From: Cladorhizidae sp. MBARI D1340-BT2
Taxonomy: Eukaryota; Porifera; Demospongiae; Poecilosclerida; Cladorhizidae
Reading direction: 5' to 3'
Assembly (NCBI GenBank): GCA_028752905.1
Contig: JAQNBH010000019.1
Coordinates: 269,001 to 333,000, forward strand
DNA: 64,000 bases
The notes beneath the pieces were generated by a model. The model was not told where the DNA came from. It did not search any database and worked only from the letters and a program-made list of their open reading frames with translations. Made by a program: the position numbers and the translations under genes. Shown in pieces: positions 1-8,144 of this stretch. Every line of letters begins with the position of its first letter. Position 1 is the first letter of the stretch.

Positions 1-961
1 ATCTGGGACTTTGGTCTTGTTAATTAGGGCAGTTATGAATTGTACTCTTACTTGATGCTAAACATGTTAGCTTCGTAGATTATCCACACTTCACTGAATA
101 GACTTGATGTATAGCTATTAAGATAGGACTCTCTAAGTGCTCTCTCTTGATACCAAATATCCATATATTCTGCACACTTCACTGTAATGGACTTGCAAGA
201 TAGGTATCTCTCAGTGTTCTCTATCTTGAGCTAAACATGTTAGCTTCATAGATTCTCCACACTTCACTGAATAGACTTGATATAATATAGCTCTAAAGGT
301 AGGCCTCTCTCTGTTCTCTCTCTTGATATCAAACATCCGTATATTCTGCATACATAGAATCACAAGATAGGTTTCTCTATGTGTTCTCTATCTTGATGCT
401 AAACAGGTTAGCTTCATAGATTCTCCACACTTCACTATATAAACTTGATATATAGCTATTAAGATAGGTCTCTCCCTGTGCTCTCTGTTGATATCAAACA
501 TCCATAATATTCTGCACACTTCACTGTAATGGACTTGATATGATTCGAATGATAGGTTTCATTATGTGTTCTCTATCTTGATATTTGCCCTAATTTGGTC
601 TATATGTTTCTCATTTTCCCCCCAAAAATCTTGTTAATTTGCCGTAAAGCTCATAACTTTTCTACACTTTACCCCAAAAAGATAATTTTTATATCACCGG
701 ATAGCCCTTCTAATTATCTGTCTTTTGTACGTGCCAAAATTTTGAGTACTCTAAGTATTAGCAAGTTATGGCGATTTGAAGTGGTAAGGTTTGCGATCTT
801 TCCTGGCGTTTTCCAGTTGCCAAAGCGGTGGCCTGCCAGTGAAAAACCACTACATTTATTGATAATCTGTTGACATGTTGCAGATAAGGGCCTTCTCTAT
901 CAGTTGACAAAATCTGGGACTTTGGTCTTGTTAATTAGGGCAGTTATGAATTGTACTCTTA

Positions 962-1484
962 CTTGATGCTAAACATGTTAGCTTCGTAGATTATCCACAC
1001 TTCACTGAATAGACTTGATGTATAACTATTAAGATAGGACTCTCTAAGTGCTCTCTCTTGATACCAAACATCCATATATTCTGCACACTTCACTGTAATG
1101 GACTTGCAAGATAGGTATCTCTCAGTGTTCTCTATCTTGAGCTAAACATGTTAGCTTCATAGATTCTCCACACTTCACTGAATAGACTTGATATATAGCT
1201 CTAAAGGTAGCCCTCTCTCTGTTCTCTCTCTTGATACCAAACATCCGTATATTCTGCAAACATAGAATCACAAGATAGGTTTCTCTATGTGTTCCCTATC
1301 TTGATGCTAAACAGGTTAGCTTCATAGATTCTCCACACTTCACTGTATAAACTTGATATATAGCTATTAAGATAGGTCTCTCCCTGTGCTCTCTGTTGAT
1401 ATCAAACATCCATAATATTCTGCACACTTCACTGTAATGGACTTGATATGATTCGAATGATAGGTTTCATTATGTGTTCTCTAT
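962..1484. repeat. Internal sub-repeats: six half-units, three pairs
   Basis: Half-units begin at CTTGAT/CTTGAG/GTTGAT: 962-1056, 1057-1135, 1136-1229, 1230-1299, 1300-1394 and 1395-1484. Each has the order YTTGAT..AAACATS, CACACTTCACTGWA, GACTTG, AGATAGG, CTCT..TGTTCTCT, in whole or in part. Odd units carry GCTAAACATGTTAGCTTC or its CAGG form. Even units carry the shorter CCAAACATCCRTATATTCTGC. The pairs are therefore 174, 164 and 185 bp sub-repeats. This shows the monomer itself arose by tandem duplication of a roughly 90-bp and then a roughly 175-bp unit before the 908-bp unit was amplified. Confidence 0.9.
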
Positions 1485-1700
1485 CTTGATATTTGCCCTA
1501 ATTTGGTCTATATGTTTCTCATTTTCCCCCCCAAAATCTTGTTATTTTGACGTAAAGCTCATAACTTTTCTACACTTTATCCAAAAAAGATAATTTTTAT
1601 ATCACCGGATAGCCCTTCTAATTATCTATCTTTTGTACGTGCCAAAATTTTGAGTACTCTAAGTATTAGCAAGTTATGGTGATTTGAAGTGATAAGGTTT

Positions 1701-1797
1701 GCGATCTTTCCTGGCGTTTTCCAGTTGCCAAAGCGGTGGCCTGCCAGTGAAAAACCACTACATTTATTGATAATCTGTTGACATGTTGCAGATAAGG
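1701..1797. repeat. Low-variation block of the monomer tail
   Basis: From GCGATCTTTCCTGGCG to TGCAGATAAGG this stretch is nearly invariant among the monomers I read. The exceptions noted are one GCGGAGG variant in two monomers (about 16.15 and 22.51 kb), one CCTCTACATT (56.84 kb) and one TTTAATGAT (21.63 kb). It is richer in G and C than the rest of the monomer and holds short inverted repeats (CTGG-6-CCAG, TGGC-2-GCCA, AGTG-6-CACT). A protein-binding or structural role is possible but is only inference; recent homogenisation alone could explain it. Confidence 0.5.
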
Positions 1798-2274
1798 GCC
1801 TTCTCTATCAGTTGACTAAATCTGGGACTTTGGTCTTGTTAATTAGGGCAGTTATGAATTGTACTCTTACTTGATGGTAAACATGTTAGCTTCGTAGATT
1901 ATCCACACTTCACTGAATAGACTTGATGTATAGCTATTAAGATAGGACTCTCTAAGTGCTCTCTCTTGATACCAAACATCCATATATTCTGCACACTTCA
2001 CTGTAATGGACTTGCAAGATAGGTATCTCTCAGTGTTCTCTATCTTGAGCTAAACATGTTAGCTTCATAGATTCTCCACACTTCACTGAATAGACTTCAT
2101 ATATAGCTCTAAAGGTAGGCCTCTCTCTGTTCTCTCTCTTGATACCAAACATCCGTATATTCTGCATACATAGAATCACAAGATAGGTTTCTCTATGTGT
2201 TCTCTATCTTGATGCTAAACAGGTTAGCTTCATAGATTCTCCACACTTCACTGTATAAACTTGATATATAGCTA

Positions 2275-2291
2275 TTAACCGATTAAGCGCC
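2275..2291 (+). repeat. Copy 1 left TTAA target duplication and TIR
   Basis: TTAA at 2275-2278 is followed by the 13-bp terminal inverted repeat CCGATTAAGCGCC at 2279-2291. The empty site in other monomers reads GCTATTAAGATAGG, so the left boundary is exact. TTAA duplication with a roughly 13-bp TIR starting with CC is diagnostic of piggyBac-superfamily integration. Confidence 0.97.
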
Positions 2292-2850
2292 GACTTTCCT
2301 AGTACCCGCGGTGAAATTATTAACGATTTAATTACTAATTTTTCCCTCGCTTATAGGACGTCAGCACAGGAAACCTCGTTCAATGGAAGCCCAGTGATTG
2401 CTCTACATCCTGATTTTTGAATGAAACCCAAGGACCAAATATACAGCATTTGGCAAGCTTTTCAAAATTGAACCAAGACTTATATACCATATATTTGGGC
2501 ATATTCATATAATTTGACACAGAATCAAGACAATAACAATCCTAAAACTTCCTAAGACAAAACATTTTGAACAGACAATATATGAATCGAATATTTGAAT
2601 AGAAAAAGTATGTGTGTGTGGGTAGAATGTGGGTGGGTAATTTGATGAAGAATGAAGGAGAGTGAGAGAGTAGCATTGTAATACATGTTGTGTGTGTGTG
2701 TAGAAGGGCAAGACCAGGCTCTATCAACACTTCCCAGGCATCTAGAACACAAAGACACAACAATAGAGAAAAATGCATTATTAGACACAAGTATCCACAC
2801 TTTTTACCAAGAGGCACGCACATACACCATACACAACTTATATTTCATGG
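2292..2850. other. Non-coding left arm of transposon copy 1
   Basis: No supported coding region lies here. The first 60 bp hold a CCGCGG palindrome and AT-rich stretches typical of a subterminal region. GT-rich simple repeats lie at 2608-2701 (GTATGTGTGTGTGGG and GTTGTGTGTGTGTG). Overlapping open frames on both strands over 2505-2940 are low-complexity His/Thr/Ser-rich readings of the GT/CA tracts. On the minus strand this is 3-prime of the transposase, so it should contain the 3-prime UTR; I did not find a clear AATAAA. Confidence 0.75.
2608..2701. repeat. GT-rich microsatellite tracts
   Basis: There are two short GT-rich tracts, 2608-2638 and 2688-2701, separated by an AG-rich stretch (GAAGGAGAGTGAGAGAG). 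The same tracts occur in copy 2 (8461-8554) and copy 3 (52544-52637) with no visible length change. That supports very recent common ancestry, since such tracts usually vary quickly. Confidence 0.85.
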
Positions 2851-3192
2851 TCACGAGAACAAAGAGAATACATGCAACACTAATATTCCACCAAGGTATG
2901 ATACGGTCAGATCCAATGCACAAATGAACCTACAGTAACCACACTCATTTAGGCTCGAACCATTTTTATGCACACCAAACAGAAGTAGAAGGGGGAAATG
3001 ACCTAGTTGCAAATTGAGACGTTCTAGCTGAGATGTAGGAAACATACAAGGCAGCGAGAAGAATAGGAACCAATCAATGTTTTTACTAAGCTAATCCGAA
3101 GATCTAAATAACTATCCTGCCTCTTATGTAGAGAAGTGTTTGAAAAAGGAAACAGATAAAGGCATTCAATAAAGGCGTAAAAAAAACAACCT
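2851..3192 (-). pseudogene. Transposase C-terminal region, copy 1
   Basis: From 3192 to a TAG at 3024-3026 the minus strand reads EGCFFYAFIEC, then HKRQDSYLDLRISLVKTL and IGSYSSR. This matches the family block after the aromatic helix (family form about DF..FR..LA..LI..Y). In the next frame over (open 2851-3045) comes QLERLNLQLGHFP and a Cys-containing stretch, GSSLNECGYCRFICAL. The family usually ends in a Cys-rich zinc-ribbon-like domain (Tnp_zf-ribbon_2). The four or more cysteines here may be its remnant, but I cannot align it with confidence. Confidence 0.7.
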
Positions 3193-3281
3193 TCTACCAG
3201 AGCAGACCAAAGAATGGGCTACTACAATTTCGGTAGAAAATCAAAGAGATGGTGGAAGGGGGTGTTTGCATATTTGGTAGA
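3193..3281 (+). pseudogene. Inverted block of the transposase gene, copy 1
   Basis: On the plus strand, opposite to the rest of the gene, the frame from 3196 reads TRADQRMGYYNFGRKSKR then WWKGVFAYLVDT and stops at 3297. This is the conserved family segment that follows DYQxxMRGVD. On the minus strand the gene runs through DYQSFMRGV and meets the block boundary. Beyond the block it resumes with EGCFFYAFIEC. The block is bounded by a 7-bp inverted repeat, TCTACCA (3193-3199) and TGGTAGA (3275-3281). About 75 bp has therefore been flipped. The same arrangement occurs at 9046-9134 and 53129-53217. Confidence 0.88.
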
Positions 3282-3410
3282 CACCTCTCATGAATGATTG
3301 ATAATCAGGTAAACAGGGAGGGGGGCAAGACACATACAGTCGAGAACTGATGATGTTTCACAGTTGGTTGTTGTCCTTGCCACAAAGCTGCATGCATATT
3401 AGTCATCATG

Positions 3411-3908
3411 TCAATCACACCCTTGTCTACCCACTAAAGCCAGGAGTGAACTATTTGATCTGTAATCATATTTTCCTCTATTCTTCCACTTTGTAAGTAA
3501 CTCCTTAGGAAAGTTTTTCCTATTAGGCCTAGCTGTGCCACATGCACCAACCCCTCTAATAGTCTGCGTGTGAAATAAATTAGGAAATAAATTAGGACTT
3601 GTATAAAAGTTATCCATGTATACCTGAAAGTTCTTGTGCTCAAATCCCTCCAACAAATCTAACACTACCCGACTACACAAACCTGTACTATCTCCTGTTT
3701 CCACATTCTTCCCAGTATAAATTTGTAATCGATAAATATAACCATTCCTTGCATCCAAAAGCACAAATACTTTTATGCCCCATTTCGTAGGCTCATCCTT
3801 CATATATTGCTTGAAGCCAAGCCTCCCTTGATAGGGAATCATGGCTTCATCAATGCTAAGCTCCTGATGCAAACAATACTCGCTTTCAAAGCTTATACAG
3901 CCTATCAT
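3411..3908 (-). pseudogene. Transposase catalytic core fragment, copy 1 (165 residues open)
   Basis: This is the longest recognisable coding piece. It contains LSIDEAMIPYQGRLGFKQY with the first catalytic Asp at residue 20, then PTKWGIKVFVLLDARNGY, IYTGK, GLCSRVVLDLL, YMDNFYTSPNLF with the second Asp at residue 99, GACGTARPNRKNFPK, and KYDYRSNSSLLALV. These are hallmark blocks of PGBD4-like transposases. The frame then leaves the family pattern and ends GRQGCD-stop; the expected WVDKGVIDMMTNMH with the third Asp lies one frame over, as if 2 bp were lost. A local 10-13 bp duplication gives NLFPNLF at residues 106-112. The ATG at 3908 is internal to the domain and is not a natural start. Confidence 0.92.
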
Positions 3909-3937
3909 AATTGGGATTACCAGATGTTACCTGTGAG

Positions 3938-4431
3938 CTAGCAATGGAGTTGACATGCATGTAGCCGCATCAACTGCCTAAACCTCCAAAGGGGCATTAC
4001 TCTACTCACCAAACTACATGACAAATCAGGATATTCACAAGACCAGTACATGTCTATAAGGGGAAGTTTTGAAATGCCCATAACAATCAAAAGTTCTACA
4101 AAAGCCTCCATTTCTTCTTCACATGTATCATGCCAATTATGGGGGAGCCCCACCCTAGAAACATACATATTAGTCTCTCTCACATGGAGGTCCCACACAT
4201 CAACAGTTAAAAAAAAAGATAAAAAGCACCTAGTAACGAACTTGTTACACCGAGCAAAGCTGAGTTTGGGCCAGAATTGTCTCTTTTTTTCTCCAGCGAC
4301 CTTCGACTTGATAACTTGTGCTAGATGAGCGAGCCTTACTACTACAAACTCGGGACTGGGCCTGCCTATTACCAGTACCTTGTGGTGGTGGACTACATGA
4401 ACCTCTACTCTAGCACCACACCTCACATTCT
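3938..4431 (-). pseudogene. Transposase exon 4, N-terminal part of DDE_Tnp_1_7 domain, copy 1
   Basis: The reading frame is open from the acceptor at 4431 to a stop at 3938. The first roughly 60 residues are basic and not recognised. Then come DVWDLHVRETNMYVS and EEEMEAFVELLIVMGISKLP, LIDMYWSCEYPDL and WRFRQLMR, which are the conserved opening blocks of the piggyBac transposase domain (family pattern: Trp-Asp-Leu..Thr-Asn..Tyr, then EM.AFLGLLILMGI.KLP...YWS). After QLMR one extra C moves the true frame (YMHVNSIASSQV, NPNYDRLYKL) to the neighbour frame. A short deletion then joins this to the catalytic core. Confidence 0.85.
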
Positions 4432-4489
4432 CTGTAACACATAAATATGTATACAAACAAATATTCAAATATCAATTTTGATAACTTAC

Positions 4490-4660
4490 TTATTCCAGAA
4501 GAGTCCCCTGTAGCAGATTGTAAGGACGGAGGGTCAGTAGATAGTAAGGATGGAGGGTCAGTAGATGGTAAGGATGGAGGGTCAGTAGATGGTAATAAGG
4601 ATGGAGGGTCAGTAGATGGTAAGGAAGGAGTGTTCAAATGGTCACTCTCTTCTTCAGAGG
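4490..4660 (-). pseudogene. Transposase exon 3 with 8-residue repeats, copy 1
   Basis: The 171-bp exon reads SEEESDHLNTPSLP, then a Ser-Thr-Asp-Pro-Pro-Ser-Leu repeat, and ends at a consensus donor AATAA|GTAAGT. The 58-bp intron (4432-4489) ends TTATGTGTTACAG. Both sides are phase 1 and exon length is a multiple of three, so the frame passes through into exon 4. This is the best supported intron in the element. The repeat region is likely a disordered linker ahead of the catalytic domain. Confidence 0.65.
4521..4619. repeat. 24-bp minisatellite within exon 3, copy 1
   Basis: There are four units of TAAGGAYGGAGGGTCAGTAG plus ATRG. Three are 24 bp and the fourth is 27 bp with an extra TAA. The period is a multiple of three, so on the coding (minus) strand it gives an in-frame STDPPSL(L/P) repeat without a stop. 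Unit number is the same in copies 2 (10365-10463) and 3 (54658-54756). Confidence 0.9.
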
Positions 4661-4716
4661 CTGAAAGGAAATATATAATAGTAACTCTACAAAATTTCCT
4701 TTGTACCAACCTACAC

Positions 4717-4774
4717 TAAGTCCAGAGCTCCCACAAGTAGATGGTAACAATGGATCACCTTCATCTCCAACGGA
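4717..4774 (-). pseudogene. Transposase exon 2 (predicted, 58 bp), copy 1
   Basis: It lies between an acceptor with a strong pyrimidine tract (TTTCTTTCTTGGCAG) and a GTGTAG donor. It reads SVGDEGDPLLPSTCGSSGL, which resembles the low-complexity acidic/Ser linker of the N-terminus. The next intron would be only 56 bp (4661-4716), ending TTTCCTTTCAG. Exon 2 ends one base into a codon and exon 3 needs two, so the phase is consistent. The call rests on splice signals and phase only. Confidence 0.5.
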
Positions 4775-5025
4775 CTGCCAAGAAAGAAAAGTTGATAACA
4801 TAAACCTTAGACGAACGTTTTTTTTGAAAATTCAAATTCAAATTTGATAAGTAATAAAAAAGCTCAACCTACATTTATGGCTATAACTAATCTTCTTCAA
4901 CTGCTACGTTAGAAATATTTATATCTTCAAAAAACACAAGAATAGGCAACAGTTTGGTTAGCGAATTATCTCAGAAGATTGTGGAATACAATGGCAACCA
5001 AGCGCTAAGGTAGAAACAAACATAC

Positions 5026-5200
5026 CATCGAGAAATCCTTCCACCCGAGCATTTTGACTTAGAGCCAGGGGATCCAGGGCACAACCATAGTAGGCATATA
5101 TCTCTGGCCTTCTTTCCCACCAGAATCCGAGCCAGAGCCGCTAGTGTCGTCGTCAAAAAGAAGAAAAGTTACTTCGTACAAAACAAAGCATCCTCGCCAT
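5026..5200 (-). pseudogene. Transposase exon 1 (predicted), copy 1
   Basis: ATGGCG at 5200 in an AAGATGG context is a good Kozak-type start and gives MARMLCFVRSNFSSF before a stop. One surplus T in the following T-run puts the acidic Asp/Ser/Gly stretch (DDDTSGSGSDSGG) in the next frame. Such an acidic N-terminus is common in PGBD-type transposases. A second frame change is needed before DPLALSQNARVEGFL. The exon would end at a GATG|GTATGT donor. The phase does not fit exon 2 cleanly, so this exon model is tentative. Confidence 0.55.
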
Positions 5201-5342
5201 CTTGAAAACCGAAGTTATGAGCAAAAAGCGGGGCGCGGCCGACACATATAGCAGCACGTATAAATGACGTTTTTAGAATGATTCAGCATTCTTTTGGGCA
5301 TGTGCAGCAACAAGAATTTGGCACTTAGTTCAAATATATTTT

Positions 5343-5350
5343 TTTATATA
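5343..5350 (-). promoter_or_regulatory. Putative TATA box of the transposase, copy 1
   Basis: The minus strand reads TATATAAA within an AT-rich block about 145 bp upstream of the ATG at 5200 and about 60 bp inside the right end. The position suits a transposon promoter, but the surroundings are AT-rich, so a chance match is possible. The same sequence is at 11187-11194 and 55480-55487. Confidence 0.45.
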
Positions 5351-5378
5351 ATTTTTTTCGCGAGTCCGATTTCCTTTT

Positions 5379-5392
5379 GCGCCATATGGCGC
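5379..5392. repeat. 14-bp perfect palindrome next to right TIR, copy 1
   Basis: GCGCCATATGGCGC is followed at once by TTATGGCGCTTAATCGG, so TGGCGCTTA occurs twice in a row at the right end. The left end lacks this. Internal repeats near the ends are typical transposase-binding sites in piggyBac elements. The asymmetry is visible; the binding role is inferred. Confidence 0.75.
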
Positions 5393-5396
5393 TTAT

Positions 5397-5413
5397 GGCG
5401 CTTAATCGGTTAA
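5397..5413 (-). repeat. Copy 1 right TIR and TTAA target duplication
   Basis: GGCGCTTAATCGG (5397-5409) is the exact reverse complement of the left TIR. TTAA at 5410-5413 is followed by GATAGGTCTCTCC, the continuation of the interrupted monomer. Confidence 0.97.
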
Positions 5414-8127
5414 GATAGGTCTCTCCCTGTGCTCTCTGTTGATATCAAACATCCATAATATTCTGCACACTTTACTGTAATGGACTTGATATGATTCGAA
5501 TGATAGGTTTCATTATGTGTTCTCTATCTTGATATTTGCCCTAATTTGGTCTATATGTTTTCTCATTTCCCCCCCAAAAATCTTGTTATTTTGCCGTAAA
5601 GCTCATAACTTTTCTACACTTTACCCAAAAAAGATAATTTTTATATGACCGGATAGCCCTTCTAATTATCTGTCTTTTGTACGTGCTAAAATTTTGAGTA
5701 CTCTAAGTATTAGCAAGTTATGGTGATTTGAAGTGGTAAGGTTTGCGATCTTTCCTGGCGTTTTCCAGTTGCCAAAGCGGTGGCCTGCCAGTGAAAAACC
5801 ACTACATTTATTGATAATCTGTTGACATGTTGCAGATAAGGGCATCAGTTGACAAACTCTGGGACTTTGGTCTTGTTAATTAGGGCAGTTATGAATTGTA
5901 CTCTTACTTGATGCTAAACATGTTAGCTTCGTAGATTATCCACACTTCACTGAATAGACTTGATGTATAGCTATTAAGATAGGACTCTCTAAGTGCTCTC
6001 TCTTGATACCAAACATCCATATATTCTGCACACTTCACTGTAATGGACTTGCAAGATAGGTATCTCTCAGTGTTCTCTATCTTGAGCTAAACATGTTAGC
6101 TTCATAGATTCTCCACACTTCACTGAATAGACTTGATATATAGCTCTAAAGGTAGCCCTCTCTCTGTTCTCTCTCTTGATACCAAACATCCGTATATTCT
6201 GCATACATAGAATCACAAGATAGGTTTCTCTATGTGTTCTCTATCTTGATGCTAAACAGGTTAGCTTCATAGATTATCCACACTTCACTGTATAAACTTG
6301 ATATATAGCTATTAAGATAGGTCTCTCCCTGTGCTCTCTGTTGATATCAAACATCCATAATATTCTGCATACTTCACTGTAATGGACTTGATATGATTCG
6401 AATGATAGGTTTCATTATGTGTTCTCTATCTTGATATTTGCCCTAATTTGGTCTATATGTTTCTCATTTTCCCCCCAAAAATCTTGTTATTTTGCCGTAA
6501 AGCTCATAACTTTTCTACACTTTACCCCAAAAAGATAATTTTTATATCATCGGATAGCCCTTCTAATTATCTGTCTTTTGTACGTGCCAAAATTTTGAGT
6601 ACTCTAAGCATTAGCAAGTTATGGTGATTTGAAGTGGTAAGGTTTGCGATCTTTCCTGGCGTTTTCCAGTTGCCAAAGCGGTGGCCTGCCAGTGAAAAAC
6701 CACTACATTTATTGATAATCTGTTGACATGTTGCAGATAAGGGTCTTCTCTATCAGTTGACAAACTCTGGTACTTTGGTCTTGTTAATTAGGGCAGTTAT
6801 GAATTGTACTCTTACTTGATGCTAAACATGTTAGCTTCGTAGATTATCCACACTTCACTGAATAGACTTGATGTATAGCTATTAAGATAGGACTCTCTAA
6901 GTGCTCTCTCTTGATACCAAACATCCATATATTCTGCACACTTCACTGTAATGGACTTGCAAGATAGGTATCTCTCAGTGTTCTCTATCTTGAGCTAAAT
7001 ATGTTAGCTTCATAGATTCTCCACACTTCACTGAATAGACTTGATATATAGCTCTAAAGGTAGGCCTCTCTCTGTTCTCTCTCTTGATACCAAACATCCG
7101 TATATTCTGCATACATAGAATCACAAGATAGGTTTCTCTATGTGTTCTCTATCTTGATGCTAAACAGGTTAGCTTCATAGATTCTCCACACTTCACTGTA
7201 TAAACTTGATATATAGCTATTAAGATAGGTCTCTCCCTGTGCTCTCTGTTGATATCAAACATCCATAATATTCTGCACACTTCACTGTAATGGACTTGAT
7301 ATGATTCGAATGATAGGTTTCATTATGTGTTCTCTATCTTGATATTTGCCCTAATTGGGTCTATATGTTTCTCATTTTCCCCCCAAAAATCTTGTTATTT
7401 TGCCGTAAAGCTCATAACTTTTCTACACTTTACCCCAAAAAGATAATCTTTATATCACCGGATAGCCCTTCTAATTATCTGTCTTTTGTACGTGCCAAAA
7501 TTTTGAGTACTCTAAGCATTAGCAAGTTATGGTGATTTGAAGTGGTAAGGTTTGCGATCTTTCCTGGCGTTTTCCAGTTGCCAAAGCGGTGGCCTGCCAG
7601 TGAAAAACCACTACATTTATTGATAATCTGTTGACATGTTGCAGATAAGGGTCTTCTCTATCAGTTGACTAAATCTGGGACTTTGGTCTTGTTAATTAGG
7701 GCAGTTATGAATTGTACTCTTACTTGATGGTAAACATGTTAGCTTCGTAGATTATCCACACTTCACTGAATAGACTTGATGTATAGCTATTAAGATAGGA
7801 CTCTCTAAGTGCTCTCTCTTGATACCAAACATCCATATATTCTGCACACTTCACTGTAATGGACTTGCAAGATAGGTATCTCTCAGTGTTCTCTATCTTG
7901 AGCTAAACATGTTAGCTTCATAGATTCTCCACACTTCACTGAATAGACTTGATATATAGCTCTAAAGGTAGGCCTCTCTCTGTTCTCTCTCTTGATACCA
8001 AACATCCGTATATTCTGCATACATAGAATCACAAGATAGGTTTCTCTATGTGTTCTCTATCTTGATGCTAAACAGGTTAGCTTCATAGATTCTCCACACT
8101 TCACTGTATAAACATGATATATAGCTA
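5414..8127. repeat. Satellite array, segment 2
   Basis: This segment is the rest of the monomer begun at 1820, then monomers from 5857 and 6765 (CTCT type) and the first part of the one from 7673 (ATCT type, with GATGGTAAACATG). Its end near 5841 lacks about 8 bp (GGGCATCAGTTG instead of GGGCCTTCTCTATCAGTTG). The stretch from about 1820 to about 7672, transposon included, is repeated as about 7673 to 13520. No gene is seen outside the transposons. Confidence 0.95.
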
Positions 8128-8144
8128 TTAACCGATTAAGCGCC
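8128..8144 (+). repeat. Copy 2 left TTAA target duplication and TIR
   Basis: TTAA at 8128-8131 is followed by CCGATTAAGCGCC at 8132-8144, at the same monomer position as in copy 1. Confidence 0.97.

Larger units (their letters stand above)
912..1819. repeat. Reference satellite monomer (908 bp)
   Basis: This is a complete uninterrupted monomer, used here to describe the repeat. It is AT-rich, with CT-rich tracts (CTCTCTCTGTTCTCTCTC) and a C-run next to an A-run (CCCCCCCAAAA) that varies in length between monomers. Layout: 912-961 non-repeated lead; 962-1484 six internal half-units; 1485-1819 non-repeated tail. It holds three TTAA sites: one in GTTAATTAGG and two in CTATTAAGATAGG contexts. 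The second CTATTAAGATAGG context is the piggyBac target in the three occupied monomers. Most monomers are 906-912 bp; the visible outliers are 902 (before 5857) and 899 (57816-58714). Confidence 0.95.
1..2274. repeat. Satellite array, segment 1 (about 908-bp monomers)
   Basis: Head-to-tail monomers start at 1, 912 and 1820 (phase set by ATCTGGGACTTTGG). The third is interrupted by transposon copy 1 at its last TTAA. The array is already in progress at base 1, so its left edge lies outside the window. Monomer 1 carries private variants, such as an extra ATA in GATATAATATAG, that recur at about 21.97, 44.76 and 50.22 kb. No coding homology is seen here; the open frames in this strand start with TTG and recur in every monomer. 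Confidence 0.97.
2851..5200 (-). pseudogene. piggyBac (PGBD4-like) transposase pseudogene, copy 1
   Basis: This is a cut-and-paste transposase of the DDE_Tnp_1_7 type, which would bind the TIRs and integrate at TTAA. Pieces in order on the minus strand: an acidic DDDTSGSGSDSGG start (about 5155), a Ser/Pro/Thr repeat region, the start of the transposase domain (EMEAFVELLIVMGISKLP), the catalytic core with two of three Asp (SIDEAMIPY, YMDNFYTS), the third Asp in a different frame (WVDKGVIDMMTNMH), DYQSFMRGV, an inverted block, and a C-terminal DLRISLVKTLIGSYSSR followed by QLERLNLQLGHFP. Lesions: an extra T before the acidic run, an extra C after QLMR (about 4.0 kb), a small deletion after NYDRLYKL, 2 bp missing before WVDKG, the inversion, and a frameshift before QLERL. 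All recur in copies 2 and 3. Family homologues are usually about 550-650 residues; nothing near that is open. Confidence 0.93.
2279..5409 (-). mobile_element. piggyBac-family DNA transposon, copy 1 (3131 bp, inactivated)
   Basis: The element is full length by its ends, with perfect 13-bp TIRs at 2279-2291 and 5397-5409 and TTAA on both sides. It carries a single minus-strand transposase pseudogene (2851-5200), a presumed promoter near the right end, and about 570 bp of non-coding left arm with GT-rich microsatellites. It sits in the last TTAA of the monomer that starts at 1820. It matches copies 2 and 3 almost base for base; private differences include TATATCTTC at about 4922 and CACCTCTC at about 3283. 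It could in principle have been moved in trans, but its own transposase cannot work. Confidence 0.96.

Noticed and set aside
542..558. Possible CENP-B box (ATTCGAATGATAGGTTT) in each monomer
   Set aside because: It has TTCG and the spaced A but only one of the four bases of the CGGG part, so it does not meet the consensus.
595..873. 92-codon open frame in the satellite, recurring at 17742, 19558 and 25088
   Set aside because: It starts with TTG, recurs with the monomer phase, is broken by indels in most monomers, and shows no recognisable domain.
1..2274. CRISPR-like array
   Set aside because: The repeats are contiguous tandem units of about 90 and 908 bp without unique spacers of constant size, in a eukaryotic context.
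2505..2938. Overlapping frames on both strands in the transposon left arm
   Set aside because: They are His/Thr/Ser-rich readings of GT/CA tracts with no homology; they repeat identically in the three copies because the DNA is the same.
3305..3411. FSTVCVLPPSLFT-stop as the natural C-terminus
   Set aside because: In another frame the same DNA reads LPDYQSFMRGV, a conserved family block, so the stop at 3305-3307 results from a frameshift.
4050..4328. Plus-strand frames opposite the transposase (4050-4328, 3599-3790, 4447-4719) and equivalents
   Set aside because: They are shadows of the minus-strand coding sequence with no family resemblance of their own.
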